DNA of 5,081 bases, from positions 1 through 5,081 of the forward strand of contig CAUEKH010000231.1 in assembly GCA_959018155.1 (NCBI GenBank). The letters are read 5' to 3'. Shown here piece by piece: positions 4,867-5,081 of this stretch; the first letter of the stretch is position 1; every line of letters begins with the position of its first letter. The position numbers were made by a program, and so were the translations under genes. A model generated the notes under the pieces. It searched no databases, was not told the origin of the DNA, and saw only the letters and a program-made list of their open reading frames with translations. This DNA is from an uncultured Hungatella sp. (GTDB taxonomy: Bacteria; Bacillota; Clostridia; Lachnospirales; Lachnospiraceae).

Positions 4867-4906
4867 TTTCGTAATACCGACTAACCCTTAAAAGGGTCTT
4901 CGTATT
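4854..4906. repeat. Direct repeat at the 3' end of the transposase gene
   Basis: CCCTTAAAAGGG plus about ten further bases occurs at 4854-4875 and again at 4885-4906, spaced by 31 bp. The second copy encodes the last residues YEDPFKG of the transposase; the first, past the stop and in another frame, would read YESPFKG. Each copy is itself a hairpin with a 2-base loop. Confidence 0.75.
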
Positions 4907-5081
4907 CTTTCACACTTAACTTGTCTTGCATAATATCTGCTTTCTCCTGATCTTGTATATATTTCCGGATGGTGTCTACATTCAAACCTACTGTGCTTAC
5001 GTAGTATCCCTCCGACCAGAAATGTCGATTTCCAAACTTATATTTTAAATTTGCATGTCGATCAAACATCATCAATGCTGA
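4881..5081 (-). CDS. tnpA: IS200/IS605-family Y1 transposase, C-terminal part (cut by right edge)
   Basis: The minus strand is open from the right edge to TAG 4881-4883, giving the last 66 residues of a protein normally about 130-160 long. FDRHANLKYKFGNRHFWSEGYYVSTVGLN is the characteristic late segment of IS200-type TnpA. The following helix carries YIQDQ: the Tyr (codon 4959-4961) fits the single catalytic tyrosine that attacks single-stranded DNA, and the Gln four residues later (codon 4947-4949) fits the metal ligand known from the IS608 enzyme. The HUH motif should lie upstream, beyond the window. TnpA excises and inserts the element as single-stranded DNA, guided by end hairpins. The visible part has no stop or frameshift, so the gene may be intact. 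It ends in KEYEDPFKG, partly encoded by a hairpin that is duplicated downstream. Confidence 0.9.
   Translation of the reverse strand, partial: SALMMFDRHANLKYKFGNRHFWSEGYYVSTVGLNVDTIRKYIQDQEKADIMQDKLSVKEYEDPFKG

Larger units (their letters stand above)
4733..5081 (-). mobile_element. IS200/IS605-type insertion sequence, 3' end (cut by right edge)
   Basis: The segment contains the end of a Y1 transposase gene followed by about 145 bp of hairpin-rich non-coding DNA, as expected for an IS200/IS605 end, which is recognised as folded single strand rather than by terminal inverted repeats. The outer limit is put at the strong hairpin 4735-4767, near TTAA 4730-4733; the exact cleavage point cannot be fixed here. 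The element is inserted just after the operon terminator, so it disrupts no gene seen. Whether it also carries tnpB is unknown. Confidence 0.75.

Noticed and set aside
4735..4906. CRISPR-like repeat array
   Set aside because: The hairpins differ in sequence and spacing; only one pair is a direct repeat, and it is explained by the transposase tail.

Overview
The window looks like chromosomal DNA from a low-to-moderate GC anaerobic Firmicute, most likely a Lachnospiraceae or related Clostridia gut bacterium. This is an inference from strong AGGAGG-type ribosome binding sites, TTG start use, the Clostridia-like sequence of the O6-alkylguanine methyltransferase, the Cytidylate_kin2-type kinase and the IS200-type transposase. 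No rRNA, tRNA or CRISPR array is visible.

Layout, left to right. (1) 2-502, minus strand: the N-terminal 167 residues of a ROK-family transcriptional regulator, cut by the left edge, with two short palindromes and a weak promoter in front of it. (2) 602-1162, minus: an orphan protein of 186 residues with at most a distant resemblance to the CpcT/CpeT lipocalin-like fold. It has its own good promoter at 1206-1234. (3) 1263-1850, minus: an Ogt/MGMT-type DNA repair protein carrying an unusual 60-bp block of five 12-bp tandem repeats. (4) 1851-2049: a crowded divergent control region. It holds overlapping back-to-back promoters, a possible 35-codon Cys/His-rich small ORF, and a 16-bp inverted repeat that covers the -35 box of the next operon. 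(5) 2050-4633, plus: a two-gene operon of a TetR-type repressor and a 678-residue protein. The second gene starts on a TTG inside the end of tetR. (6) 4649-4705: an intrinsic terminator for that operon. (7) about 4733-5081, minus: the 3' part of an IS200/IS605-type insertion sequence, with a hairpin-rich end and the C-terminal 66 residues of its Y1 transposase, cut by the right edge.

The most notable gene is the second one of the operon. It is a complete 14-helix DHA2 (EmrB/QacA-type) drug-efflux transporter joined in frame to a complete cytidylate kinase-like domain. The membrane topology places the kinase-like domain in the cytoplasm. The operon logic is the familiar TetR repressor plus efflux pump: an autoregulatory operator over the shared promoter, and probably derepression by a compound the pump exports. 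What the kinase-like domain adds is unknown. The alkyltransferase gene, read divergently from the same control region, may share stress-responsive regulation, but nothing in the sequence proves this.
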